Below are positions 18,477 to 27,785 of a DNA stretch of 64,000 nucleotides, piece by piece. Position numbers and translations under genes: made by a program. The notes below the pieces were generated by a model. The model ran no database searches, had not been told where the DNA came from, and saw nothing but the letters and a program-made list of their open reading frames with translations. The DNA comes from Myxococcales bacterium. GTDB lineage: Bacteria; Myxococcota_A; UBA9160; SZUA-336. The DNA is taken from the NCBI GenBank assembly GCA_013215565.1, contig JABSQV010000004.1, positions 46,590-110,589 of the forward strand, written 5' to 3'. Numbering within the stretch: position 1 is the stretch's first letter; the number at the start of each line of letters is the position of its first letter.

Positions 18477-19928
18477 ATGAGCCCGGGCACGATCCTCTGG
18501 CTGGTGGGGCTCGTGGGGGGCGCGGTCTCCCTCTCACAGTTGCCGAGTCTCGGCCTAGCCGTCTTCCTTGGAGAGCCGTGGCTGCCCTTCGTGCTCGCAA
18601 TCGCGGTCGGGGGTACGGCGTCAGCCCTGCTCTGGTTCGCGAGCCGGACGGGGGGTCGTGAACTCGACCATCGTTCCGCGTTCGTCGCGGTTACGCTCTG
18701 CTGGCTCACGGCCTGCGTCCTCGCAGCATTGCCTCTCTACGGCCACCCCGAACTCGGGCTCTCGCTGGTCGATGCCCTCTTCGAATCGACCTCGGGGTTC
18801 ACGACCACGGGAGCCACGGTTCTCACCGGCCTCGACCACGCCCCGCGCTCGGTACTGCTCTGGCGCAGCGTCACCCAGTGGCTGGGCGGGATGGGAATCG
18901 TCGTGCTGGGCGTCGCGGTTTTTCCCCTGCTCGGGGTGGGTGGAATGCAACTGTTCAAAGCCGAGGCCCCGGGACCGACCAAGGACAAGCTCACGCCCAG
19001 AATCGGAGAGACAGCCCGGCTCCTGTGGGTCCTATATCTCGGACTGACCACAGTCGATGCGGTCCTGCTCTGGGTCGGCGGCATGGGCCCCTTCGACGCG
19101 ATCTGCCATGCGATGAGCACGATTTCGACCGGCGGCTTCTCCACGCACGATGCCTCCCTCGGGCACTACGAATCCTCGTTCATCCTGTCTACGACTACGG
19201 TCTTCATGCTGCTCGGCGGCATGAGCTTCGTGATCCTGCACCGCGCACTCACGCGTGGGATCCACTGGACGGACTCTCCGGAACTCAAGGCCTACGTCGG
19301 AATCGTTCTGGGCGCGTCGGTCCTGATCACGCTGGACCTGCGCAGCGGCCCCTTCCGGGAATTTGACACGGCAAGACAGGCTCTCGAGCACGGCTTCTTC
19401 CAGGTCGCCTCGATTTTGAGCACGACCGGCTTCACCACGCTCGACTTCGACCGCTGGCCCCCGCTCTCCCATGCGGTGCTTTTTGGCCTGTTGTTCGTCG
19501 GCGCCATGTCGGGCTCGACCGGAGGCGGGATCAAGGTCATCCGGGTTCTGCTGGTGCTGCGGATCGCCGCATCGCAGTTCTTCCGCCTGACTCACCCGCG
19601 TGGTTTCGCATCCGTCAAACTCGGAAAGGAAAACGTGGACGAAGCGGTCCTGCTAGGAGTGCTGGGCTTCTTCGGCATGTGGATGGCGGTCTTGTTCACT
19701 GGCACCGCGGTGCTGTGCGCATTCGGGTCCGACCTGTTCACGAGCCTGTCGGCGGCCGCCGCGACGCTCGGGAACGTCGGTCCGGCCTTCGAGGGCGTCG
19801 GGCCTTCTCACAACTACGCCGGGTTCAGCGACGCGGCCAAGCTCTCGATGGCCGCGCTCATGCTTCTCGGACGGCTCGAGATCTACGTCGCGCTCGTGAT
19901 TCTGACGCCCAGCTTCTGGCGGAGCTAA
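18477..19928 (+). CDS. trkH: Trk-type potassium uptake protein TrkH
   Basis: This 483-residue Trk/Ktr membrane subunit forms the K+ pathway. The open frame extends upstream, but the ATG at 18477 is the first one that clears the crotonase remnant and begins at the first membrane helix. All four selectivity-filter P-loops are visible: STSGFTTTGATV, STISTGGFSTHD, STTGFTTLDFD and TLGNVGPAFEGVG. The architecture is about ten membrane helices. TrkH normally needs the NAD/ATP-binding regulator TrkA, which is not in this window. Its stop overlaps the convergent VOC gene's stop by 4 nt. Confidence 0.93.
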   Translation: MSPGTILWLVGLVGGAVSLSQLPSLGLAVFLGEPWLPFVLAIAVGGTASALLWFASRTGGRELDHRSAFVAVTLCWLTACVLAALPLYGHPELGLSLVDALFESTSGFTTTGATVLTGLDHAPRSVLLWRSVTQWLGGMGIVVLGVAVFPLLGVGGMQLFKAEAPGPTKDKLTPRIGETARLLWVLYLGLTTVDAVLLWVGGMGPFDAICHAMSTISTGGFSTHDASLGHYESSFILSTTTVFMLLGGMSFVILHRALTRGIHWTDSPELKAYVGIVLGASVLITLDLRSGPFREFDTARQALEHGFFQVASILSTTGFTTLDFDRWPPLSHAVLFGLLFVGAMSGSTGGGIKVIRVLLVLRIAASQFFRLTHPRGFASVKLGKENVDEAVLLGVLGFFGMWMAVLFTGTAVLCAFGSDLFTSLSAAAATLGNVGPAFEGVGPSHNYAGFSDAAKLSMAALMLLGRLEIYVALVILTPSFWRS

Positions 19929-20278
19929 GCGGGCTGATTCAGTTCGATCAGGTTTCCCGACGGATCGCGCAGGAAGCACTGTCGGCCCGCGCCCGGAATC
20001 TCGAACGGACCGCGCACCTTGACCCCCTTGCCAGTCAGTTCCCGGGCCGCCACGTCGACGTCCTCCACCCGCAGTGCAAAGTGCTGCCCCTCCGGGGCGG
20101 CGTGCTGATCGACTTGGATCAGGTGGATCTGCTGCGCCCCCGCATCGAGCCACATGCCCGGGAACCCAAAGTCGGGGCGGGGGAGAACCTTCAGGCCGAG
20201 AATCTCCGTGTAGAAACGAGCCGTCTGCTCGAGGTCCCCCACGTTGAGCGATACGTGATGCACGCCCGCGAACTCCAT
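19925..20278 (-). CDS. VOC-family (glyoxalase/dioxygenase fold) protein
   Basis: This 117-residue vicinal-oxygen-chelate protein has paired beta-alpha-beta-beta-beta units: GVHHVSLNVGDLEQTARFY at the start, QHFALRVEDVDVAARELTGKG in the middle and FLRDPSGNLIELNQ at the end. The first-strand His, the QHFALRV His and the terminal LIEL Glu are the usual metal ligands. The length is that of a single-module glyoxalase-I-like or fosfomycin-resistance-like subunit that acts as a dimer. The substrate is unknown. It overlaps the trkH stop and is divergent from the enoyl-CoA hydratase start 64 nt away. Confidence 0.85.
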   Translation of the reverse strand: MEFAGVHHVSLNVGDLEQTARFYTEILGLKVLPRPDFGFPGMWLDAGAQQIHLIQVDQHAAPEGQHFALRVEDVDVAARELTGKGVKVRGPFEIPGAGRQCFLRDPSGNLIELNQPA

Positions 20279-20341
20279 GGCGGCATCCTAGCATCCCGTA
20301 CCGGCAGCAGGCGTATACTGCCGCGAGAAGGAGAACGCCGC

Positions 20342-21175
20342 ATGACGCAAAGCCGTACGATCGAGACGGGAACCGACCACCTGCACGCCCGCGTCGAGGA
20401 CAGGGTCGCGATCCTGACGATGAACCGGCCGGAGCGCCGGAATGCCCTCTCCGGCGAGATGATCGCCGGGCTCGCACTCGCCCTGAACGAGGCCGAGACC
20501 GCGACCGATGTCGGCTGCATCGTCCTCACCGGCGCAGGCGGCGCGTTCTGCGCGGGTGGAGACGTCAAGGGAATGGACGAAGGCAACCGCTCCAGAAGCG
20601 CGGCGTCGGTCCCGATCGACGTCCGGATCCACGCGCAGCGCTTGAGCCAGCGCAATACCGCAGGGCGCATCTACGAGATGCCCAAGCCCGTCGTGGGCTC
20701 GATTCCGGGCGCGGCCGCGGGTGCGGGACTCTCACTCGCGCTCGCTTGCGACCTCAGGATCGCCTCCGAAAATGCGCTGTTCGTCACGGCCTTCGCACGC
20801 GTCGGCTTCAGCGGCGACTACGGCGGAACCTGGTTCCTGACACAACTCGTGGGACCGGCCAAGGCACGCGAACTGTATTACCTGTCGGAGCGGATCGACG
20901 CGAAGCAGGCGGAGCGGCTGGGCCTGGTCAACCGCGTGGTGGCGGAGTCCGCGCTGGAAGAGCAGACGATGGAACTGGCGCGCCGCCTCGCGAACGGGCC
21001 GACCGTCGCCTACCGCTACATGAAGGAGAACATCAACCGCGCCGTCTCGGGCGAGTTCGGCGACTGCATCGACCTGGAAGCAACCCACCACGTGCATACG
21101 GGCCTCACCGAGGACCACCGCGAGGCCACGCGCGCCTTCGTCGAGAAGCGGGAGCCGTCATTCAAGGGACGCTGA
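20342..21175 (+). CDS. enoyl-CoA hydratase/isomerase family protein
   Basis: This complete 277-residue crotonase begins at an ATG with AAGGAG 7 nt upstream. The two oxyanion-hole segments are GAFCAGGDVKGM and PVVGSIPGAAAGAGLSLALACDLRIAS. The third catalytic region reads GFSGDYGGTWFLTQLVG, placing Asp rather than Glu in the acid position, a pattern typical of a large subgroup of bacterial enoyl-CoA hydratases. It continues AKARELYYLSERIDAKQAERLGLVN in the usual way. It would hydrate trans-2-enoyl-CoA esters in fatty-acid or related acid breakdown. The precise chain specificity is unknown. Confidence 0.88.
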   Translation: MTQSRTIETGTDHLHARVEDRVAILTMNRPERRNALSGEMIAGLALALNEAETATDVGCIVLTGAGGAFCAGGDVKGMDEGNRSRSAASVPIDVRIHAQRLSQRNTAGRIYEMPKPVVGSIPGAAAGAGLSLALACDLRIASENALFVTAFARVGFSGDYGGTWFLTQLVGPAKARELYYLSERIDAKQAERLGLVNRVVAESALEEQTMELARRLANGPTVAYRYMKENINRAVSGEFGDCIDLEATHHVHTGLTEDHREATRAFVEKREPSFKGR

Positions 21176-21268
21176 GACGAGCAGGAGTTCCGTCAGCCTG
21201 AACGAACTCAGCTGCGGGCGCTCGGATACGTCGACTGAGGCTCTCGATCGCTTCAGCGCTCCGACGCC

Positions 21269-22129
21269 CTAGCGGCTGGATCGCGGCCGCACCTGAAATT
21301 CGATCCAGTTGCGCAGTTCCTGAGTCCGGAGTTCTTCGTCCATGATGTCGGAACCGAGCCGAAGCGAGCGCGCGAGATCGTGGCGCGACGGGTCCCGGTG
21401 CAGCGCTTCGAGATCGTCTGCGTAGGCGATGGCGGTCTCCGGATCCGGGAAGCTTCCCTGCCGGACCAGATCGTTCGCGCGAAGCCGGCAGAGCGCGGCG
21501 ATCTCGTGCAGATCGAACTCAGGGTGATACTGAACGGCCCAAAACGAGCCACCTGCTTGCTGGACCGAAATCGCCTGCACTCTCGAAAAGGCGTTCGACG
21601 CCAGCAGGTCTCCGTCGGATGGAAGTCGCACGATCTCGTCCTCGTGGCTGGCGGGTGCATCGAACACCGCCGGCTTTCCGCGATACAACGGATGTGCGCG
21701 TCCGGATGCAGAGAGCGCGACCCGGCGCGCGAATCCGAACTCGCGGCCGCGCGGATTCGGGGCGCACTCACCTCCAGCGGCGACGACGCAGATGTGGGCA
21801 GCAAAGCAGCTTCCAAAACCCGGAACTCCCGAAGCGAAGAGCTCGCGGCAAAACTCGACCTGGCGCTGAACGCGGGAATCGCCGGCGCGATGCACCGACA
21901 GACTCGAACCGGTCCAGGCGACGCCGTGATAGCGCTCGAGCTCAGATCGCGATGGGAGCGATGCGTCGGGGTCCGCACCGTAGACCACCTGGACCTCTGC
22001 CCGGGGCTCGATTCGGACAAGCGCTTGCTCGTAGAGGCGTCCCGCCCGCGTGCCCCCGGCTTCTTCAAGCGCGTCGCGATCTTCGCGGGGGTAGGCGTCG
22101 AGTACCAGCAAGCGAACTCGTCCACCCAA
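21269..22129 (-). CDS. class I glutamine amidotransferase-like protein
   Basis: This 286-residue GATase1-fold protein begins with TTG preceded by a G/A-rich GGGGAAA sequence, giving LLVLDAYPREDRDAL. The nucleophile elbow is GFGSCFAAH (Cys about 111), and the His-Glu pair is in VQYHPEFDLHE. It resembles the stand-alone GMP-synthase-like amidotransferases that act on poorly known substrates, because no synthetase domain is attached. The C-terminal 80 residues (YADDLEALHRDP onward) form a helical extension. It ends upstream of tRNA-Ser in the same leftward direction. Role unknown; glutaminase or gamma-glutamyl hydrolase chemistry is plausible. Confidence 0.82.
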   Translation of the reverse strand: MGGRVRLLVLDAYPREDRDALEEAGGTRAGRLYEQALVRIEPRAEVQVVYGADPDASLPSRSELERYHGVAWTGSSLSVHRAGDSRVQRQVEFCRELFASGVPGFGSCFAAHICVVAAGGECAPNPRGREFGFARRVALSASGRAHPLYRGKPAVFDAPASHEDEIVRLPSDGDLLASNAFSRVQAISVQQAGGSFWAVQYHPEFDLHEIAALCRLRANDLVRQGSFPDPETAIAYADDLEALHRDPSRHDLARSLRLGSDIMDEELRTQELRNWIEFQVRPRSSR

Positions 22130-22178
22130 GCGATTTCCCCTTCGCGTTGCGCCCTAACTCCGAAAATGAGACCTGGGC

Positions 22179-22268
22179 TGGCGGAGAGGGGGGGATTCGA
22201 ACCCCCGGACCCCAAAAGAGGTCAACGGTTTTCGAGACCGCCCCGTTCAACCGCTCCGGCACCTCTCC
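22179..22268 (-). tRNA. serU: tRNA-Ser (anticodon CGA)
   Basis: Read on the minus strand, the 7-bp acceptor stem GGAGAGG pairs with CCTCTCC, followed by G73 and an encoded CCA. The D-arm, an anticodon stem of GCGGT with ACCGT (one G-U pair), a CTCGAAA loop and an extended variable arm identify a class II tRNA. The anticodon is CGA, so it decodes UCG serine codons. The T-arm GGGGGTTCGAATCCCC is intact. The length of 90 nt fits tRNA-Ser. Confidence 0.95.
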
Positions 22269-22278
22269 GGAGTCGAAG

Positions 22279-25200
22279 TTAGCACAGACGCCGAATCTGC
22301 TGCGAGAGTACGGTCAGCGCTGCGAGGCCCGCGCGAGCATCGTCCGCAATCCCGCGGACCGTTTCCGCGATGACCTGCAACTGGCTCGTGTTCTCCTGAA
22401 GGAAGTGTGGAAGGGCTTCCTCTCCGAGTCCTCGCTCGAGGGTTCGTCTCGTCAGCGATCGATGGAAGTCAAGCATCTCGACAAGCAGATGCGCTGCCGC
22501 AACGCCTTCCCATCCCGGAGAACGCTGAACACTGGCAAGCCGCTCAACCAGCAGATCCATGCAGCTGAAGTGGCCGATCCTCTCGTGGACGACCGCAACG
22601 CTGTCAACGGAAAGTTCTGAGTGTACGGCGATCGAGAACGCACCGAGCAATCCCGATAGCGGCTGTAGGGTTGCGATCTCAAGGCCGAGATCGCGCTCGA
22701 AGCCTTCGGCGCAGCGCGCCTCGACTGCTTCGGAACCGGCCAGGGCCTCTCGAAGCCTGGATCGCTGCCCGGAAACCAGGTCGAGCCAGCGAGCCGCCTC
22801 GCGCGGTTCGAGATATCCCGGCCGCTCGAGACCTACCAGAAAGCGCGCGACGCTGCGGCTCGCGGTCGCCACCTGCCGGGAAGCGCGGAGACGCGCGTCC
22901 TCGGAAACTTCGGACGCCCAGATCCCCGCCAGCGCATGCTCAGCATCGAGCATGCGGTCGGCAAACCAGTATCCGGCCACCACGTCCGGAATCGAAGCCC
23001 GAAGCAACTGAACCAACTCCGGCACCAGCGTCACTCCGGCGCGGTCGATGACGGCATTGGTGAGAATACTGGCGGCGATTTCGCGTCGCAGTGGGTGCGA
23101 GTCGATCTCAGCGTCGAAGCGCTCGCGCAAGCGGCGCGGGAAGTAGCTGCGTACGGCCTCACGAATCTCCGGATGATCGGGGAGAGAGGAGCGCAGGAGT
23201 TCTCTCCTGACGAGCATCTTCGTGTAGCCCAACAGCACCGAGATTTCGGGCCTGGAAAATCCGACCCGAGAACCCGAGGCAGATAGGCGTCGGCCCAGCT
23301 CGTCCGGAGAGGGGAGCAACTCCAGCTCTGGATCGAGAACTGCATGGCGCTCGAGAAACTCGACGGCTTCGAAGATGCGAGACGGCTGCTCTATGCCGCG
23401 GGCGAGGTCGAGCGAGATACACCGGCTCTGGTCGATGCTGTGCGCGAGTACGATTTCATCGGTTTCCTTCACGCAGGTGTAAAGAAGCTCGTCTCTCTCT
23501 TCGCTCGAGCACTGACCCATCCGGGATGCCTCGGCCATGAGGATCTTGTAATTGACCTCGTGATCAGAGAGATCGACTCCACCCGAGTTGTCGATCGCGT
23601 CGGTGTTGATTCGCCCGCCCGCAATCGCGTACTCGACCCGGGCCAGCTGCGTAAAGCCGAGATTCCCCCCCTCTGCAACGACGCGTGCACGAATCTCGGA
23701 GGCATCTACCCGAACCCGCGCGTTCGCCAGATCCCCGACCTGGTCATTCGATTCCGTCGAAGCCTTGACATAGGTCCCGATTCCGCCGTTCCAGAGCAGG
23801 TCGACCGGCATTTTCAGAATCGCACGTACCAGATCTTCCCCCGAGAGCTGACGGACGTTGACATCGAGCACCCCGCGCGCCTCGCGCGAAAGAGAGATGG
23901 AGCGGGCATTGCGCTCGAAGATCCCGCCGCCCGTACTGATCGCGCTGGTACGGTAATCGCGCCAGGTCGAGGACTCGAGTTCAAACAGGCGCGCTCTCTC
24001 GCGCCACGAAGACTCGAGGTCGGGATCGGGATCGAGAAAGATCTGTTTATCATCGAAGGCAGCGAGCAGGCGTCCTGTTCGAGCGAGCAGGAGCCCGTTT
24101 CCGAACACGTCCCCCGACATGTCCCCGATTCCGGAGATCGTGAACGGCTCCTCGTTTACGTCGACTCCCGCCTCACGGAAATGCCGTACCGCGCAAAGCC
24201 AGGCGCCCCTCGCCGTGATCCCTTCCTTCTTGTGGGAAAAGCCCCGGCTTCCCCCGCTCGCAAAGGCGTCGCCGAGCCAGAATCCCTTCTCGCTCGCGAT
24301 CCGGTTCGCTCTATCGGAAAGGTGACCGGTGCCGCGATCCGGGGCCACCACCAGATAGGCATCTTCCCCGTCGTGGCAGACGACACGTTCCGGATGAAGG
24401 GTGATTCCGTCGACCACGTTGTCGGTGATACCGAGCAGGGCGTCGATGTAACACTCGTACTGGCGTTCGGCCTCGGCGCGGGCTTCGTCCGCAGCGTCGA
24501 AGCGACGCTTCAATACGAATCCTCCCTTCGATCCTACCGGAACGATCAGACCGTTCTTGACCATCTGAGCCTTCATCAGGCCCAGTACTTCTGTACGGAC
24601 GTCAGACGCGCGGTCGCTCCAGCGAACCCCCCCGCGTGCCACTCTTCCGCCACGGAGATGAACCCCGAGCTGATCGACGGAATGTACGAAGATCTCTCGA
24701 TAGGGGCGAGGAGCAGGAAGCTCTTCGACGCGGCTCGAATCGAGCTTGAAGCTCAATTGGTGCACAAAGCGCTTTTGCTCGGTGTAGAAGTCGTTTCTAA
24801 CGGTACTCTGAATCAGATTTTCGAAGATCCGGAAGATCCTGTCCTCATCTACGGTGGGAATCCGGCGCCGCTCTGCCTCGATTCGGGAAATTGCGGCCTC
24901 CTCGATCGCTCCGCGCTCGCCTTCGAGATCCGGATCAAAGCGCGCTCGAAACAGATCGATCAACGCCTGCGTCGAATCCGGGTAGTGAACCAGGACCTCG
25001 CTCGCGAAGACGCGTCCGCGAATGGAGCCGCATTGCAGAGCGAAGGAGAGGTAGGCACGGAGTAAGTCGATCTCGCGCCAGCCGAGCCCGGCGACGAGCG
25101 TCAGTGCATTGAGCGCATCGGCCTCGACCCGGCCCCGGAGAGCACTCACGAGTCCTTCGATGACGAGGGAGTTCCGCTCGGGACCGGACTCCTCATCGAA

Positions 25201-27045
25201 TGGATCGATCCGAAATGCGACAACCCAGGCGGAGTTCTCGGCCGAAAAGCGGAGTTCCGTCAGCATTGCATCGATCACGCGAATTCCAAAGTCGTCCAGA
25301 ATCGGCAGGAGATCGGTCAGGTAGGGGCGCTCCCGCTGATACACCTTGAGCGTCGGTTCCGATTCCTGGTAGTGCTCGTACAGCGCGACCTCGACACAGG
25401 CTTCGCCGCTCCGCAGACGTTCCAATCGCGGGACCTCGCCCGCTGCCTCGCGAGCCGAGGTGGCGCCCCTGTAGGGATCGGGGAAGATGGAGCCGTACTC
25501 TTCGGCGAGCCTGCGGGCGTCCGCTTCCGAATACCGATCTCCGAGCGCAACCTCGAACGAATCTTCCCAGCGAGCCAACTGCGCGCGGCACGCTTGCTCG
25601 AGTTTGGCGAGTCCCGCCGCATTCAACTCCTTCGGAGAGTTGAAGAGGAAGTGAATCAGAACGAACTCGTCGTCTAGGTGGACGGTACGCCGGTCCATGC
25701 AGCGGGCCAGGTACTCGCGCCGCAGGAGACCCTCCAGGGAGCGGCAGGCTTCCTCGTCATGGAGGTCGATCGGGGCAATGATCGAGACCAGGAGCGCGCA
25801 GTCCTGCGAAGCGGAAGAGACACAGATCTCGACAGCGTTCCTTTCCGTCGCGCTCAGAATCCGGAAAATCGCATCGCGGAGAAAACGGAGTTCGAAGGTA
25901 AGGAGACACTCGACCGGGAGTACGTCGAAAGCATCGATCGCGGCCTTGTGGCGATGAGACCCGGGCTCTGCGTGCGCGCTTGCTTCCAGGGCTGCCTGAC
26001 GTCGTTCCCGAGCGATCGGAATCTCGGATCCTCGAGCCCGGGTCGCCTTGTGCGTGAGCACGCCTACGAAGAGGCCGTAGCCCACGACGCTGGCGTCGTC
26101 GGAAAGCCACGCCACCCGGACGCAGTCGAGGCTTCCCACACGGTGGAAGGTCGATTCAACCGAAGACTTCAGGTACGAAATCAGCGGAACCGGTCCGGCG
26201 GATGGGATTGCCGGCTCGGGGAGTTCCAAGACACCGATCCCCCGCGGCGCGGGAATCTCGCCCCCGTCCCGAAGAATGCCGAGACTCCGGGGCAGTGTCG
26301 CGGGTCGGAGTTCCGCCGATTCCGCTCCGCTCGCTCCGCAGGCACGATATCCGAGAAACAGAAAGTGATCGTCGGCAAGCCAGTCGAGGAAGCGCGCCAC
26401 CTCGGCCGCGCCCCCGGCTTCCGCAGGCTCTCGCTTCGCGCAGGCCTCGATTCGGGCTGCGTGCTGGCTCAGTGCTTCCACCATCGGGAGATAGTCTTCG
26501 ACCGAGACACGGAGCGCCGCGTAGGTGCTTCGGAGTTCCGCTGCGATCCGCAGTCGCTCCGGCTTTTCCACCTGGGCAATCTCGGCATAGAGATAGGACT
26601 CGCGAACGCCGAATTCCGCCTTCTTTCCGAAGTTCGAGATCTCGCCTGAGTCCGAGCGAACCAGATCGAGCGCCGGATGGAGCAGTAGCAGTGGGCGGTG
26701 ACCGAGGCGCGCAAGAGTGAGACGCAGCGTATCGACCAGAAAGGGCTGGTCGAGCATCAGAACTTCGAGGACCGTCCGTCCCGAACGGCTGCCTCCCGGA
26801 GTTTCGACGCGCACGCGGATCTGGTCGGCATTACGCGCCCGCACGAAAGCGAACGCGCTTTGGCTCAGTTCTCGCAGACCCGAGCCACCGCGCCGACGAG
26901 CCTCGCCCACACCCACACTTCCCGCGAGTAGCTCGTGCAGGTATTCGAGAAATCGAGTCTCGTCCGAATCGAGTGGCACGCTGCCGTATAGCGGACCGGG
27001 GGGGAACATTGACCGGGCCTCCAAAGGCACATATCGGTCGCGCAT
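22279..27045 (-). CDS. gdhB: NAD-specific glutamate dehydrogenase, large type
   Basis: This 1588-residue enzyme is of the large (about 180 kDa) NAD-GDH class and deaminates L-glutamate to 2-oxoglutarate. The N-terminal half carries the ACT-like regulatory segments typical of the class. The catalytic core has RSDVRTEVLGLMKAQMVKN, VPVGSKGGFVLK with the active Lys, then GIGDMSGDVFGNG and ARVVAEGGNLGFTQ in the NAD-binding domain. A long helical C-terminal region follows (LSRPEISVLLGYTKM and on). The length is as expected and the frame is uninterrupted. The start is the ATG at 27045, though its ribosome-binding site is weak and an ATG 36 nt later is possible. It lies just upstream of tRNA-Ser on the same strand. 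Large GDHs are usually allosteric and catabolic. Confidence 0.95.
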   Translation of the reverse strand: MRDRYVPLEARSMFPPGPLYGSVPLDSDETRFLEYLHELLAGSVGVGEARRRGGSGLRELSQSAFAFVRARNADQIRVRVETPGGSRSGRTVLEVLMLDQPFLVDTLRLTLARLGHRPLLLLHPALDLVRSDSGEISNFGKKAEFGVRESYLYAEIAQVEKPERLRIAAELRSTYAALRVSVEDYLPMVEALSQHAARIEACAKREPAEAGGAAEVARFLDWLADDHFLFLGYRACGASGAESAELRPATLPRSLGILRDGGEIPAPRGIGVLELPEPAIPSAGPVPLISYLKSSVESTFHRVGSLDCVRVAWLSDDASVVGYGLFVGVLTHKATRARGSEIPIARERRQAALEASAHAEPGSHRHKAAIDAFDVLPVECLLTFELRFLRDAIFRILSATERNAVEICVSSASQDCALLVSIIAPIDLHDEEACRSLEGLLRREYLARCMDRRTVHLDDEFVLIHFLFNSPKELNAAGLAKLEQACRAQLARWEDSFEVALGDRYSEADARRLAEEYGSIFPDPYRGATSAREAAGEVPRLERLRSGEACVEVALYEHYQESEPTLKVYQRERPYLTDLLPILDDFGIRVIDAMLTELRFSAENSAWVVAFRIDPFDEESGPERNSLVIEGLVSALRGRVEADALNALTLVAGLGWREIDLLRAYLSFALQCGSIRGRVFASEVLVHYPDSTQALIDLFRARFDPDLEGERGAIEEAAISRIEAERRRIPTVDEDRIFRIFENLIQSTVRNDFYTEQKRFVHQLSFKLDSSRVEELPAPRPYREIFVHSVDQLGVHLRGGRVARGGVRWSDRASDVRTEVLGLMKAQMVKNGLIVPVGSKGGFVLKRRFDAADEARAEAERQYECYIDALLGITDNVVDGITLHPERVVCHDGEDAYLVVAPDRGTGHLSDRANRIASEKGFWLGDAFASGGSRGFSHKKEGITARGAWLCAVRHFREAGVDVNEEPFTISGIGDMSGDVFGNGLLLARTGRLLAAFDDKQIFLDPDPDLESSWRERARLFELESSTWRDYRTSAISTGGGIFERNARSISLSREARGVLDVNVRQLSGEDLVRAILKMPVDLLWNGGIGTYVKASTESNDQVGDLANARVRVDASEIRARVVAEGGNLGFTQLARVEYAIAGGRINTDAIDNSGGVDLSDHEVNYKILMAEASRMGQCSSEERDELLYTCVKETDEIVLAHSIDQSRCISLDLARGIEQPSRIFEAVEFLERHAVLDPELELLPSPDELGRRLSASGSRVGFSRPEISVLLGYTKMLVRRELLRSSLPDHPEIREAVRSYFPRRLRERFDAEIDSHPLRREIAASILTNAVIDRAGVTLVPELVQLLRASIPDVVAGYWFADRMLDAEHALAGIWASEVSEDARLRASRQVATASRSVARFLVGLERPGYLEPREAARWLDLVSGQRSRLREALAGSEAVEARCAEGFERDLGLEIATLQPLSGLLGAFSIAVHSELSVDSVAVVHERIGHFSCMDLLVERLASVQRSPGWEGVAAAHLLVEMLDFHRSLTRRTLERGLGEEALPHFLQENTSQLQVIAETVRGIADDARAGLAALTVLSQQIRRLC

Positions 27046-27090
27046 CGAGCTACACTGAGCCGGAGCTTGCCGTCGCAGGAGATAGAATTC

Positions 27091-27735
27091 GTGCCCATGC
27101 AGCGACTCTGGCTACGCAGCGTGTACAGCTATGACCTGCTCCGCCTCGAACTCTTTCGCCGCAGATGGGGAAGTGCGCTTCAGTTGGACGACGGCGTCTC
27201 GCCGAACCTTCGATTCTCCCGCCTGCGTATCGAGGCCGGGGGACGCGTCGAGATCGGACGCGGATTCGGGACTGAGCGAATGGCCGGAAATCACCTGTGG
27301 ATCCAGGCTGGCGCGACGCTGCAACTGCAGGAGGAGTGCTGGCTTCGAACGGAGTGCGGCGAGAACCGGCTGACGCTGTTTCCCGGGGCCCGGATGCAGA
27401 TCGGCCCTCGCTCGCTCATCAACGGCGCCATGCTCTCGGCCAAATCGGAACTCTCGATCGGAAGCGAGGCTCTGATCGGATTTGGAGTCCGGGTGCTCGA
27501 CTCCGATCAGCACGACCTCGATCGAGATCACCCGGAACGCACCGAGCCCGTACGAATTGGAAACCGCGTCTGGATCGGTGCCGACTCCATGGTGCTGCGC
27601 GGATCGACGATCGGCGACGACGTTGTGATCGGCGCCCGATCGCTCGTCACGGGCGACATCCCGTCAGGCGTCCTGGCGCTCGGCGTACCCGCAAAGCCGA
27701 TCCGCGAAATCGGTTCCCGGGCGGGCTGCAATTAG
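27091..27735 (+). CDS. left-handed beta-helix (hexapeptide repeat) acyltransferase
   Basis: This 214-residue hexapeptide-repeat acyltransferase starts with GTG; AGGAG lies 9 nt upstream, which fits better than the ATG two codons later. The first 45 residues form a basic helical segment, then coils of [LIV]-G-x4 repeats run through INGAMLSAKSELSIGSEALIG and IGNRVWIGADSMVLRGSTIG. The SDQHDLD loop carries the likely catalytic His, and the end GVLALGVPAKPIREI is the classic C-terminus of sugar or serine O-acetyltransferases. It is probably a polysaccharide- or LPS-modifying acetyltransferase. It is divergent from the GDH gene and followed by a formyltransferase-like gene 50 nt downstream. Confidence 0.87.
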   Translation: MPMQRLWLRSVYSYDLLRLELFRRRWGSALQLDDGVSPNLRFSRLRIEAGGRVEIGRGFGTERMAGNHLWIQAGATLQLQEECWLRTECGENRLTLFPGARMQIGPRSLINGAMLSAKSELSIGSEALIGFGVRVLDSDQHDLDRDHPERTEPVRIGNRVWIGADSMVLRGSTIGDDVVIGARSLVTGDIPSGVLALGVPAKPIREIGSRAGCN

Positions 27736-27785
27736 CACCGGGACCCCGGATCGGTCGCCCCGGAGTCCGTGATACCCTCGATCCG

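Noticed and set aside
23344..25065. 573-codon plus-strand ORF inside the NAD-GDH gene
   Set aside because: It is antisense to conserved catalytic segments of NAD-GDH and has no recognisable domain.
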